Source of the DNA: an uncultured Acidobacteriota bacterium
GTDB lineage: Bacteria > Acidobacteriota > UBA6911 > RPQK01 > JAJDTT01
NCBI GenBank assembly: GCA_951812665.1
Contig: CATOST010000005.1
Location: forward strand, 86,494-150,493
Length of the DNA: 64,000 nucleotides
Reading direction: 5' to 3'
Shown here: in pieces, positions 51,275-60,346 of the stretch
Numbering within the stretch: position 1 is the first letter of the stretch
How the letters are laid out: each line of letters opens with the position of its first letter
Notes under the pieces: generated by a model
What the model was told of the DNA's origin: nothing
Databases searched by the model: none
What the model saw: the letters and a program-made list of their open reading frames with translations, nothing else
Position numbers and translations under genes: made by a program

Positions 51275-52165
51275 TCAGGATCCCGGAGCCGGCTGCAAGG
51301 TTTCCCTCTGCAGATTGGAAATGAGAAGGCGATGCCGGAGTGAGGCCAGGGTGCGCTTCATGGACCTTCTGGCGATCGCTCTCACGATCGGGGCCACGAT
51401 CGGTTTGAAGATGACGGGGTAGCCGCGGCTCAAGGACAGTGATTCGCATTCCACCACGACCCCGCCTTCGACCTGCTGGTATCTCCAATAGGAATTGAGG
51501 CGCCAAAGGAATCCGCGATCCAGTCCGGGAATCTTCTCCCGCTCTTGAGGAGTGTGGAGTTTCTCCAATTCGGCGATGCGGGTGGCAATGCTGCGGCTAG
51601 AGGCCCGGAGCGGACCGTGCCAGCGGTAGCGGACCAGGTGTTCCGTGTTGTAGGCGACGGTGACGATCTTCTTCCGGACCAACTTCAGGAAGATGCGCAG
51701 AGAGTCCTGGTCCCGCTCCAATATCCGGGTCTCCAGCACGTCTTTCTGGGGAGGCACCCTGAGGTCCGGATAGCGCAGGCGATGGATGACCTGTTCCACC
51801 CGGACGGAGGGAATCAGAATGGTCCCCCGCCAGTGGTGGATCATTCCACCGGGGACTTTGATGGCTCGGCCCCGGGGATCCTCCGTCTCCATCCGGGAGA
51901 CCATGACCTGGCCCGAACGAACCCGTTGCCAAGTCGCTCTTGCTTCGTTCAGCCGCCCGAATTCGTGAATGAAGAAACCTTTCTCGGATGCCAGCTCATT
52001 GCCGATTCTATCCTCGGTGAGTCGAACGTATCGGTCCCAGGCCAGCAGGGTTTCGGGTTTCAGTTCGGCTCCCTGAACCGGTGAGTCCAAACCCAGGACA
52101 GAAACCGTGGCCAGGATCATGGTTGCCCGTGTCAGTCTGCTCTTGATCAACGGATTCGGCTTCAT
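51275..52165 (-). CDS. Exported START-like lipid-binding-type protein (copy A)
   Basis: 296 residues with a signal peptide (about residues 1-32). The fold resembles SRPBCC/START domains: the cavity-forming region runs IPSVRVEQVIHRLRYPDL, IVTVAYNTEHLVRYRW, GFLWRLNSYWRYQQVEGGVVVECESLSLSRGYP. It is clearly related to the protein at 55681-56541: TEHxVxY, the GF(L/M)WRLNxYW motif and the long SLSR helix are shared. The likely role is binding or moving a lipid in the periplasm. It is the last gene of a six-gene minus-strand cluster, 1 bp after the GtrA gene. Confidence 0.75.
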   Translation of the reverse strand: MKPNPLIKSRLTRATMILATVSVLGLDSPVQGAELKPETLLAWDRYVRLTEDRIGNELASEKGFFIHEFGRLNEARATWQRVRSGQVMVSRMETEDPRGRAIKVPGGMIHHWRGTILIPSVRVEQVIHRLRYPDLRVPPQKDVLETRILERDQDSLRIFLKLVRKKIVTVAYNTEHLVRYRWHGPLRASSRSIATRIAELEKLHTPQEREKIPGLDRGFLWRLNSYWRYQQVEGGVVVECESLSLSRGYPVIFKPIVAPIVRAIARRSMKRTLASLRHRLLISNLQRETLQPAPGS

Positions 52166-52166
52166 T

Positions 52167-52577
52167 TCAGTCCTCCTTGGCGGCCTGCCTGAAGACCAGC
52201 CAATTGCTGGAAAAGTAGTTCAACGTGGAGCAGGAGGCGATGGCCAGCAGGTTTGCCGGCAGGTAGTGCAGATTCAGATTGGCCACCAGGAGTTCCATCA
52301 GAAAGAGATTCTGGACGATGGAGACGGCGCCGACGGTCAAATTGAATCGCAGCAGGCGACCGAGAACGCTCGTGCCGGCCGTTGCCGTGCGGTCCGACCA
52401 GGTCCAACGATCATGCCAGCAGAAGTTGTGCAACACCGCCATCTCCACCGCCAGCGCTGTGGCCGGCAGGTAATGCAGGTTCCAGACTCCGCGCAGAAAC
52501 ATGAGCACCGTGATCTGAACCATCACTCCCATCAGACCGACGGCATTGAAACGTGCCCAGCGGATCAGGTGTTCCAT
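52167..52577 (-). CDS. GtrA family membrane protein
   Basis: 136 residues, four hydrophobic helices. GtrA motifs: RFNAVGLMGVMVQITVLMF, AVEMAVLHNFCWHDRWTW (the conserved N-F-x-W-x-R-x-W/F signature) and NLLAIASCSTLNYFSSNWLVF. GtrA proteins are thought to flip polyprenyl-phosphate-linked sugars or related lipids across the membrane. It is packed between the CDP-alcohol phosphatidyltransferase (11 bp) and START-like (1 bp) genes, suggesting a shared role in lipid or glycolipid handling. Confidence 0.92.
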   Translation of the reverse strand: MEHLIRWARFNAVGLMGVMVQITVLMFLRGVWNLHYLPATALAVEMAVLHNFCWHDRWTWSDRTATAGTSVLGRLLRFNLTVGAVSIVQNLFLMELLVANLNLHYLPANLLAIASCSTLNYFSSNWLVFRQAAKED

Positions 52578-52588
52578 TTCAAACGTCC

Positions 52589-53365
52589 TTACGACCGGCG
52601 GTGCTGAGAGGCCGTGAAGGCCGACCTGATCGGACCAAATCCGGTCGAGGGGAACCGGGGCAAGCTGATGGGAAGGGATGGCTGCAACCGCGGCCGGGGT
52701 TCGGCGCGGTACAGCCTTCGAGTATGTCGGAGGGCGGAGACGGTGAAAGTCAGCGCCAGGCCCAGGATGCCGGCCAGGCCTCCGACGTCGAAGAGATTGA
52801 AGGTTCCCAGTTCTCCCAGTCCGACCACCGGCTTGTAGAGGAGAAAAACCGTGCCTGCAGCCAGCAAGAGTCGCAGTTCCGTCGGTCCGACCTTCAGGAA
52901 AGAGAGCCGAAAAACGCCCAGGACATGGGTCGCGAGATAGATTTCGGCAGAGACCATCAGATAGGCGATCAGCAGGCCGAGTCCGATGACGGGACTCATG
53001 AATTCGGATGCGGCGAGGCCTCCCAGGAGAAACAGTGTTCCCACCAGATCCAGGACGTGATCCACGTAATATCCGTAACGGGGCCGTTGCTGTTTGCGGA
53101 CCCGGGCCAGGGTGCCGTCCAGGCTGTCTCCGAACCAGTTCAGAACCAGGCCCGCTACGACCAGGATCAAGGCCCGCCGGTCCCAGGACGCCGCCCAGTA
53201 GGAGAGGCCCACTCCCAGCATTGCCAGGACTCCCAGCAAGCTCAGATGATCCGCGTTGACCCAGGCCGGAAGTCGCCGGGCGATCCGGACCAGGAGTCTT
53301 TTTTCGGCGGAGGCCAGGATGCTGTCGTGGTGCCGAATGTGTTTGAAACCCTTTTGTCTCTCCAT
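52589..53365 (-). CDS. CDP-alcohol phosphatidyltransferase
   Basis: 258 residues from the ATG at 53365, with GAGGAGG upstream. The metal-binding signature is GDSLDGTLARVRKQQRPRYG followed by YYVDHVLD (DGxxAR...G...D...D). Six hydrophobic helices are spread over the chain. The enzyme joins a CDP-linked diacyl- or dialkyl-glycerol, or another CDP-alcohol, to an acceptor alcohol to form a phospholipid. The product is unknown. It is in the same-strand cluster with GtrA and START-like genes; the ether-lipid pair is 3 kb downstream. Confidence 0.92.
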   Translation of the reverse strand: MERQKGFKHIRHHDSILASAEKRLLVRIARRLPAWVNADHLSLLGVLAMLGVGLSYWAASWDRRALILVVAGLVLNWFGDSLDGTLARVRKQQRPRYGYYVDHVLDLVGTLFLLGGLAASEFMSPVIGLGLLIAYLMVSAEIYLATHVLGVFRLSFLKVGPTELRLLLAAGTVFLLYKPVVGLGELGTFNLFDVGGLAGILGLALTFTVSALRHTRRLYRAEPRPRLQPSLPISLPRFPSTGFGPIRSAFTASQHRRS

Positions 53366-53471
53366 GAAACCTCCTCTTTGGTTCTCGTCAGCAGCCAGTG
53401 AACTGCCGGGTTGTTTTCCGGCAGCGATCGGCCGCACTGATTGGGAATGTGAGAATGGTGGAAAAAAGGGC

Positions 53472-55013
53472 TCAGTCCGGGTGGGAGGATCGGTCGGATG
53501 CAGGTGGGACTGGTGGCATTCCCGGCTTGAAAACGGCGCGCTCGGTGGCCGGCTCGACCACCAGGAAGACCACCGTGTAACTGACGGCAACGGCAGCCAG
53601 GCAGCCGGCGAGGAGTTGTTCCTGGGTGACGATCAGGGAGGCTCCAAGGAGAAGACACAGGGAGAAGAGTCCGTCGACCCGTGGTTTCCACCCGCCGACC
53701 CGGTTCAGTTCCGCTTCGATGGCGGAACGGTTGAACCGTGCGGTGAACAGGAGGTGGGTGCGGATGGTGCCGTTGCAGAGGGCACAGCCCAGAACCAGAA
53801 AGAAAAGGACCAGGGGCAATAACTGGACGCCTGGCGCCTGAGAGGCGGCCTGTTTGAATTCCCAGACCCCGTAGACCATCACGGCGTAAAGGAGGATCAC
53901 GGCAGACTGGTGGAAGACCCACCAACCACCCGGTAGCGATTCAAGGGAAGCGAAAGCTTCCTTCGGTTTGCCTCTGAGGTTCGATTCCAGGCGCTGCACC
54001 TGCTCCAGGAGTTCCTCGGTGGATGGAAAACGGTCGGCCGGATCCTTTTCCAGACAACGCAAGAGGATCGGTTCCAGCACGGATGGGGGTCCGATGGCGT
54101 CCGACCGGCCGGGTCTGCTCTCCAGGATCCTGGCCACCGTCGCGAGAGGCGTCTTGCCTTCGAACGGATGATGTCCCGTGGCCAGCTCGTACAAGAGCAC
54201 GCCGAACGAGAAAATGTCGGAGCGGAAGTCGGCTTCCTGACCCTCCAGTTGTTCCGGAGCCATGTAGACGGGGGTTCCCAAAACGGTTCCGGCCTGGGTC
54301 AGACGTTGGCTCTGAGAGGGTTCGAGTGTGGGAAGAGCCAAACCGAAGTCGACGATTTTCAGATTGCCTTCGATGTCCGATAGAACGTTCTCGGGTTTGA
54401 GATCTCGATGAATCACACCGTTGGAGTGGGCGGCCACCAGACCCCTGCACACCTGCGTGGCCACCCGCAGGAGTTCGGGGAGGGGAAGCGGCCCCTGTTC
54501 GATTCGTGATCTCAGATTCTCTCCCTCGACGTACTCACCGGCGATGAATAGTCCGTCATCGAATTCCTCCAAGGCATAGACGGCCGCGATGGCGGGATGA
54601 TTCAGGGAAGCCGCGACCTTGGCCTCACGGCGAAGCCGCCGGCGTTGTTCGCGGTTGCGGCCCAGCAGGGGAGAGACGGCCTTGAGAGCCACGGTGCGGT
54701 CCAGACGGGTGTCGAGGGCACGGTAGACGACGCCCATACCACCCCGCCCGGCCTCTCCGAGAATCCGGTACGGGCCCAGGGTGTCCCCTTCGCTGAGGAG
54801 ACGCGCCGTTGCTTCCGGAGAACCCTCTTGAAACAGGGTTCCTTCCAGGAAGGTGGCGTCGGGATCGTGATGGGACAGGAGCGACAGGACCTCCCGGGTC
54901 AGGTCCGTGTCCGGGGCACATGCCCGCCGGACGAATTCTTCACGCGATTCCGAACCCTGTTCCAGGGCGGCGTGGAAGATCTCCTTGACTCGTCGAAACG
55001 TTTTCGGGTTCAC
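53472..55013 (-). CDS. Membrane-anchored Ser/Thr protein kinase
   Basis: 513 residues from the GTG at 55013, which overlaps the sigma-factor stop (GTGA). Kinase domain at about residues 70-335: GEAGRGGMGVVYRAL (Gly loop), RTVALKAVS (Lys), VIHRDLKPENVL (catalytic loop), IVDFGLALP (DFG) and GTPVYMAPEQL. The N-terminal helical part (NPKTFRRVKEIFHAALEQ) is the DUF typical of kinases next to ECF sigma factors in Acidobacteria. The C-terminus has four membrane helices. It is a Hanks-type kinase likely to control the sigma factor or its operon partners. Confidence 0.94.
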   Translation of the reverse strand: MNPKTFRRVKEIFHAALEQGSESREEFVRRACAPDTDLTREVLSLLSHHDPDATFLEGTLFQEGSPEATARLLSEGDTLGPYRILGEAGRGGMGVVYRALDTRLDRTVALKAVSPLLGRNREQRRRLRREAKVAASLNHPAIAAVYALEEFDDGLFIAGEYVEGENLRSRIEQGPLPLPELLRVATQVCRGLVAAHSNGVIHRDLKPENVLSDIEGNLKIVDFGLALPTLEPSQSQRLTQAGTVLGTPVYMAPEQLEGQEADFRSDIFSFGVLLYELATGHHPFEGKTPLATVARILESRPGRSDAIGPPSVLEPILLRCLEKDPADRFPSTEELLEQVQRLESNLRGKPKEAFASLESLPGGWWVFHQSAVILLYAVMVYGVWEFKQAASQAPGVQLLPLVLFFLVLGCALCNGTIRTHLLFTARFNRSAIEAELNRVGGWKPRVDGLFSLCLLLGASLIVTQEQLLAGCLAAVAVSYTVVFLVVEPATERAVFKPGMPPVPPASDRSSHPD

Positions 55014-55630
55014 GCGCTCAACTCGCGTCGCAACCAGGCCCTGGAGAGGGCCCACCAACGTTTGGTGGTGGCGGGTGAGATGCCCATGACCTCGCTGGTT
55101 TCCGCCAGGGTAAGACCCCCGAAGAACCTGAGTTCGACCAATTGGGCCTGTTTCGGGTCCAACTCGGCGAGAGCCCGAAGCGCCTGGTCCAGCGCCAGGA
55201 AATCGATGGATCGAGCGCTCCGGCCCAGGGTCTCGTCGATCAGGGTGACCGCATGTTGGCCTCCGCCCCGCTTCTGGGCCATTCTCGCCCGCGCCCGCTC
55301 CACCAGAATCTGCCGCATGGAACGGGCTGCGATACCCAGGAGATGGGCCCGATCCTTCCAATCCAACTGCTTTTCGCCGAGTAGGCGAAGATACGCTTCA
55401 TGGACCAGGGCCGTGGCGCGCAACGTCTGGCGAGCCTCCCGGCGCATGTACTTTCCGGCCAGCCCTCGCAATTCACGGTAGAGGACAGGGAAGAGTTGAG
55501 AAAGGGAGTGCTCGTCTCCGGACCTGGATTCCCGGATCAGACGAGCTACCGCCTCTGGGTTGTCGGACACGAACTTACTCCCGGCCACCGGGGAATCCCC
55601 GCCCGCGTCGACCTGCAACCCGCCGGCCAA
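55010..55630 (-). CDS. ECF-type RNA polymerase sigma factor
   Basis: About 206 residues (a start at 55570 is also plausible). Sigma70_ECF family: region 2 as LFPVLYRELRGLAGKYMRREA, then TALVHEAYLRLL and DRAHLLGIAARSMRQILVERARAR; region 4 as QLVELRFFGGLTLAETSEVMGISPATTKRWW. This group is typically encoded beside Ser/Thr kinases in Acidobacteria and Planctomycetes and is thought to be controlled by phosphorylation. It overlaps the kinase gene by 4 bp and sits 50 bp after the START-like gene. Confidence 0.94.
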   Translation of the reverse strand: MAGGLQVDAGGDSPVAGSKFVSDNPEAVARLIRESRSGDEHSLSQLFPVLYRELRGLAGKYMRREARQTLRATALVHEAYLRLLGEKQLDWKDRAHLLGIAARSMRQILVERARARMAQKRGGGQHAVTLIDETLGRSARSIDFLALDQALRALAELDPKQAQLVELRFFGGLTLAETSEVMGISPATTKRWWALSRAWLRRELSA

Positions 55631-55680
55631 CGGGCATCCTATCAGCCGCGGGTCTCATCGCAGTCGCGGGAATGCACCCC

Positions 55681-56541
55681 TCACTCCGTCAAGATTTCCG
55701 AATGTCCCTTCTGTTCCGACTCCTGACTTCCCACTCCTTTGCCGACTTTGTCCAGCGCCGCCTGACGCGTGCCCCGGAGGGTGTTCCGAAGAGCCTGCCG
55801 GGGGACGCTTGTCACGAGTGGCTTGAGCATCCATCGGAGCGCAAAGGGAAGCCTCCGGGAGAGGGACACGGCCCAACACTCGGCGACGACGCCTCCCTCC
55901 CTTTGTTCCAGGTGCCAATAGGCGTTCAACCGCCACATGAACCCTCGGTCGTCCCCCACAGGCAGTTCCCGCTCCTTCGGTTTTCCCGCATCCTTGACTT
56001 CAGCGATTCTGGTGCTTATCGACACTCCCCGCCAGCGTTCCGGGGACACCTGGGAGTAGACGACTTCGTGCTCCGTATTGAAGATCACAGTCAGGATCTT
56101 CTTCATCTTGAGGCGCTGGTACCCGGTAAGCTTGTACCCGTCGCGACTCAGGAGTCTGGAATCCAGAACCTCCGGATACCACTCCTTGTGCCGTTCGAAA
56201 TCCATCAGGACCGACATCACGTCTGCGGATGCGGCGCCGGGAATGAATACGGCGCCCATCCAGACGTGGATCCTTCCACCCGGGATGGCAGGGAGATCCT
56301 TCAGTTCGTCGATCAGAATCCGCCCTCTCTTCAAGGCGGTCCAATGTGCCGGGTCCTGGTCGGACCAGAGGAAGGGCATCTCGCCGCTGATCCGCTTTCC
56401 GAAGATGGTCTCCAACTCCCGCACATATTGGTCGTATCCCTGAGCGGTCTCGGGTTTCAGCTGGACCGCGGCATGCACCCACCCCCCCACGCTCAAGAAG
56501 AGGATGGCAATGGTCTGAACTCCGAGTCGGCTCGAAAACAA
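55681..56541 (-). CDS. Exported START-like lipid-binding-type protein (copy B)
   Basis: 286 residues with a signal peptide (MFSSRLGVQTIAILFLSVGG). It is related to the protein at 51275-52165: the shared segments are PSxxADVMxVLMDFERHKEWYPEVLDSRLL-type cavity elements, IFNTEHEVVYSQV, RGFMWRLNAYWHLEQREGG and AVSLSRRLPFALRWMLKPLV. The role is probably lipid binding or transfer in the periplasm. It is the first gene of the cluster, with an inverted repeat upstream at 56611-56636 where regulation may act. Confidence 0.75.
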   Translation of the reverse strand: MFSSRLGVQTIAILFLSVGGWVHAAVQLKPETAQGYDQYVRELETIFGKRISGEMPFLWSDQDPAHWTALKRGRILIDELKDLPAIPGGRIHVWMGAVFIPGAASADVMSVLMDFERHKEWYPEVLDSRLLSRDGYKLTGYQRLKMKKILTVIFNTEHEVVYSQVSPERWRGVSISTRIAEVKDAGKPKERELPVGDDRGFMWRLNAYWHLEQREGGVVAECWAVSLSRRLPFALRWMLKPLVTSVPRQALRNTLRGTRQAALDKVGKGVGSQESEQKGHSEILTE

Positions 56542-56610
56542 GGATTCCAGCTCCTGACAACAATCCCGGTCCGTCCCCTGCCGCAGCCGTTGCGGGAGGG
56601 GTGGGACGTC

Positions 56611-56636
56611 CTGGAAAATAGTACGCTATTCTTCCA
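56611..56636. promoter_or_regulatory. Inverted repeat between divergent genes
   Basis: CTGGAAAATAG, TACG, then CTATTCTTCCAG: 11-base arms with one extra base in the right arm. It lies 70 bases upstream of the START-like gene and 55-80 bases upstream of the cytochrome gene, so it could serve either. Confidence 0.4.
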
Positions 56637-56639
56637 GGG

Positions 56640-56690
56640 AACAGAGGAAAATTAGGAAAGAGGAAAAAGAAAAGAGAAAAGAGTGAAGAT
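56640..56690. other. Homopurine tract before the second cytochrome/DUF1549 gene
   Basis: About 50 bases almost entirely A and G on the plus strand, running up to the GTG at 56691. It doubles as a rich ribosome-binding region (AAGAGAAAAGAG). Confidence 0.6.
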
Positions 56691-59600
56691 GTGAGTGATG
56701 ATCGTCTTTGCGGGTTCATGATGCATCGGTGTCGGCTGTTTTCCAGCCTTTCCCTGTTTTTCGTGTTGAGTTCCGCTGCAGCCGCGCCCTCTTCCGAGCC
56801 CGTCGATTTTTTCCGTGACGTGGAACCGATCCTCAGGGAGAACTGCTACGCTTGCCATGGGCCGCGCATCCAATCCGGCGGGCTGCGGCTGGATTCCCGT
56901 GAGTCGGCAGGGCAGGGCGGGGCATCGGGTCGGCCCCCCATCGTCCCCGGACGTAGCCGGGACAGCATTCTGTTCCAGGCGTTGACCGCGAACGATTCTT
57001 CCGATATCCGGCGAATGCCGGCCTTTGCAGACCCGCTTCCAGGAACGGAGATCGAACTCATCCGGCGTTGGATCGACCAGGGCGCCGACTGGCCCGGGCA
57101 AAAGGGATCCCGGGATCAGAGCCACTGGGCCTTCGTCCGTCCCCAACGTCCTGCGCTGCCGTCCCCGGAATCCCGGGAAAGGGCCCGCAATCCGATCGAC
57201 AGCTTCATTCTGGAACGGCTTGAAGCCGAGCATCTGAACCCTTCTCCGGAGGCGGCGCGCGCTACCCTGGCGCGCCGCGTTCATTTGGACCTCGTCGGGC
57301 TTCCTCCCAGCGTTTCAGAACTGGATCGATTCCTTCAGGACGGTGAACCGGGTGCCTTCGAGCGGATGGTGGACCGGTTGCTTGCGTCTCCGCATTTCGG
57401 GGAGCGTTGGGCCCGCGACTGGTTGGACGTGGCTCGTTACGCAGATACGAACGGGTATGAGAAAGACCGTGTCCGTTCCATCTGGCCATATCGGGATTGG
57501 GTCATCCGCGCCTTGAACGAGGACCTTCCGTTCGACCGCTTCGTCGTGGATCAACTGGCTGGGGACATGGTTCCCGGCGCCGGTCCGGAAGAACGGATCG
57601 CCACTGGATTCCACCGCAACACCATGCTCAATGAGGAGGGCGGAATCGACGTCGAGGAATTTCGGTTCGCCTCCGTAGTGGACCGGGTCAACACCACGGC
57701 GGGGGCATTTCTGGGCCTCACGCTGGCCTGCGCCCAGTGCCACGATCACAAGTACGATCCCATCTCCCAAGCAGAGTATTTCCGGTTCTTCTCCTTTCTG
57801 AACAACGCGGACGAACCGGAAATGAGGGTCCCGGACCGAAGGGTCGCCGAGAAGCGGAAGCAGATCCAGGAGCAAATCAGATCCCTGGAGTCCCGGCTCT
57901 CGGCGAATTTTCCGTCGTATGGACACCGGAGCGTCTGGGACACGACACCGCCTCTCGCAGTCACCTCGTCGGGAGGCGCGCGCCTCACCCGGCGCCCGGA
58001 CGGCTCCATCGAGGTTTCGGGTCCGAATCCGGAGCAGGAGGCCTATCGGTGGGTGGCTCGCCCCGAGACTCGGGTGGACCAGATCCGGCTCGAAGTCTTT
58101 CATGACCCGGCCGGCTCACCTCAGGGTCCGGGACGTGGGGAGAAGGGAGAGGCGGTTCTTTCCGAGATCGAACTCTATTTGAAGAACGGCACCGGCGGCT
58201 CGCTTCGCCGGCTGTCCCTGGTAAAGCCGGCCGCCACCTTGTCGCGAGAGGACGTCGAGGTTTTCAAGGCTTTCGACGGCGACCCGGAAACCGGCTGGGA
58301 ACTGGCCAGGACGTATGGCCATCACCAAGCTGTCTTTCGCGTGGAGAAACCCGTCCGCCTGGCGCCCGGTGAGGAAATGGTCGTCGTCTTGCAACAGCTC
58401 GCGGGGGACGGGAAGAATTTGAGCCGATTTCGGATCTCCCCGGGGGAGGAGCATCGGACCAGCTATCACCCCGATCTTTCGGAGCCGGAACAACGTGGCC
58501 GGCATCTGGCGGCGAAATACGAAGCCTGGAAGAAAAAGACTCGCCGTCTGGTTCGATCCTGGTCGGTCCGCCGTCCGCTGAATCTGGTCTCAGGGAAATC
58601 GTCCACGCTCACGGTGCTGGGCGACGAGTCGGTCCTGGCCAGCGGCGACCGTCCCAATTCAGACATCTATTCCTTTGAGATCGAGCCGGGCCTGCCCGCC
58701 GTCACCGGTCTACGAATCGAATTCCTGAGTCATGAAAGCCTGCCCGGGGGAGGTCCGGGCCGCGGGACCGCCTCCGAGGAGGGCAACTTCATGCTCAGCG
58801 AGATCACGGTCCAGGGTGTTTCCCCCTCGGCGCCCGCGGGATCGAGCCCATACGCGCTCCGGCGAGCCACTGCAGATTCGTTTCGTCGCCATTTGCATCC
58901 CGGCATGACCCTGGATGGAGACCGGCAGACCGGGTGGTCTCCCGACCGGGAACGCGGTACGCCGCAGAGCATCGTCTACGAGTTCCAGGAACCAATCGTC
59001 GTTGCCGACGGCGAGCGGTTCAGGGTGACCCTGGTCCAGAATCACATTCACACCCATACCATCGGACGTTTTCGGGTATTCGTGTCGGACGGCGAAACCC
59101 CCTTGTCGAGTTCGGGTCTGCCGTTGCGGATCGAGTCGATCCTGTCGGCTTCACCCGATGCCGTGACGCCCGATGACCGGCAGGCTCTCCTCCGGCACTA
59201 CCTTTCCGTGGCTCCGGAACTCCGGGAAGAGCAGGAACAGATCCAGGCGCTCCGCAAGACGATGCCCGGCCATCCCACGACTCTGGTCATGGCGGAGCGC
59301 ACTAGCCCACGGACCACCCGGATCCGTCATCGGGGAGAGTTCCTCGAGCCTCGAGACCACGTCAGCCCGGGTGTGCCGGCGGTACTCCATCCATGGCCGG
59401 CGGACCAGAAAAGGGACCGGCTCACCTTTGCCCGCTGGCTGGTCAGCCGGGAGAATCCGCTTCTGGCTCGAGTCGTCATGAATCGCCTCTGGTCCAGCTA
59501 CTTCGGGCGAGGCCTGGTCGCCACCGTCAACGATTTCGGCCTGCGGGGCAGCTCTCCCTCCCATCCGGGACTGCTGGACTGGCTGGCGGTCGAATTCATG

Positions 59601-60341
59601 GCGCAGGATTGGAGCATGAAGGCGATGCACCGCCGGATCGTCCTGTCTTCCACCTACCGGCAATCGTCCCGGTTGACACCGGAGTTGCTGGAGAAGGATC
59701 CGGAGAACGCCCTGTACGCCCGCGGGTCCCGATTTCGGGTCAACGCGGAAACAATCCGGGACATCTCCCTGGCGGTAGGCGGACTCCTGAGCCCGAAGCT
59801 GGGTGGCCAGAGCGTGTTCCCGCCTCAACCGGCCAGCGTAGCAGACCTGATCTTCGGAGAGAAGGAGTGGAACGTGAGCGAGGGTGAGGACCGGTACCGG
59901 CGCGGGTTGTACACGTTTTGGAAGCGGACCGTTCCCTATCCGGCGTTCACCACCTTCGACGCTCCCCAGGGCGAGACCACCTGTCTACGGAGGGGACGGT
60001 CCAATACTCCCCTGCAGGCGCTGACGCTGCTCAATGACCCGGTCTTCGTGGAGGCGGCCCGAGGATTCGCCCTCCGGATTCTGGAGGATGCGCCGGCGTC
60101 GGCACGGATCGACTATGCCTTTCGGCGGTGCCTCTCCAGAGCGCCGGATCGGTTTGAATCGGCGGCGGTCCAATCCTATTTGGAGGCTCAACTGAACCGG
60201 ATCCGGACTGGCGGAATGGGTGGCAATCAAGAGTCCGAGCCGGAACTCGTTTCCGAGGGCGTGAACCGGGAGGAGCTGATGGCGTGGACCGCGGTGGCGC
60301 GCGTGCTGTTGAACCTCGACCGGACCATTTCCAAGGAGTAG
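56691..60341 (+). CDS. Exported cytochrome-c/DUF1549/DUF1553 protein (second copy)
   Basis: 1216 residues from the GTG at 56691; an ATG at 56718 directly before the signal peptide (CRLFSSLSLFFVLSSAAAA) is an equal candidate. One cytochrome c module with CYACHG near residue 52, then DUF1549 (LVGLPPSVSELDRF, ERWARDWLDVARYADTNGYEKD and CAQCHDHKYDPI). A long insert (about 410-780) contains two beta-sandwich, galactose-binding-like segments, followed by DUF1553 from about 905 (FARWLVSRENPLLARVVMNRLW onward). It is 200 residues longer than the first copy because of this insert. The DUF1501 gene follows by 5 bp. Confidence 0.92.
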   Translation: MSDDRLCGFMMHRCRLFSSLSLFFVLSSAAAAPSSEPVDFFRDVEPILRENCYACHGPRIQSGGLRLDSRESAGQGGASGRPPIVPGRSRDSILFQALTANDSSDIRRMPAFADPLPGTEIELIRRWIDQGADWPGQKGSRDQSHWAFVRPQRPALPSPESRERARNPIDSFILERLEAEHLNPSPEAARATLARRVHLDLVGLPPSVSELDRFLQDGEPGAFERMVDRLLASPHFGERWARDWLDVARYADTNGYEKDRVRSIWPYRDWVIRALNEDLPFDRFVVDQLAGDMVPGAGPEERIATGFHRNTMLNEEGGIDVEEFRFASVVDRVNTTAGAFLGLTLACAQCHDHKYDPISQAEYFRFFSFLNNADEPEMRVPDRRVAEKRKQIQEQIRSLESRLSANFPSYGHRSVWDTTPPLAVTSSGGARLTRRPDGSIEVSGPNPEQEAYRWVARPETRVDQIRLEVFHDPAGSPQGPGRGEKGEAVLSEIELYLKNGTGGSLRRLSLVKPAATLSREDVEVFKAFDGDPETGWELARTYGHHQAVFRVEKPVRLAPGEEMVVVLQQLAGDGKNLSRFRISPGEEHRTSYHPDLSEPEQRGRHLAAKYEAWKKKTRRLVRSWSVRRPLNLVSGKSSTLTVLGDESVLASGDRPNSDIYSFEIEPGLPAVTGLRIEFLSHESLPGGGPGRGTASEEGNFMLSEITVQGVSPSAPAGSSPYALRRATADSFRRHLHPGMTLDGDRQTGWSPDRERGTPQSIVYEFQEPIVVADGERFRVTLVQNHIHTHTIGRFRVFVSDGETPLSSSGLPLRIESILSASPDAVTPDDRQALLRHYLSVAPELREEQEQIQALRKTMPGHPTTLVMAERTSPRTTRIRHRGEFLEPRDHVSPGVPAVLHPWPADQKRDRLTFARWLVSRENPLLARVVMNRLWSSYFGRGLVATVNDFGLRGSSPSHPGLLDWLAVEFMAQDWSMKAMHRRIVLSSTYRQSSRLTPELLEKDPENALYARGSRFRVNAETIRDISLAVGGLLSPKLGGQSVFPPQPASVADLIFGEKEWNVSEGEDRYRRGLYTFWKRTVPYPAFTTFDAPQGETTCLRRGRSNTPLQALTLLNDPVFVEAARGFALRILEDAPASARIDYAFRRCLSRAPDRFESAAVQSYLEAQLNRIRTGGMGGNQESEPELVSEGVNREELMAWTAVARVLLNLDRTISKE

Positions 60342-60346
60342 ATGGA

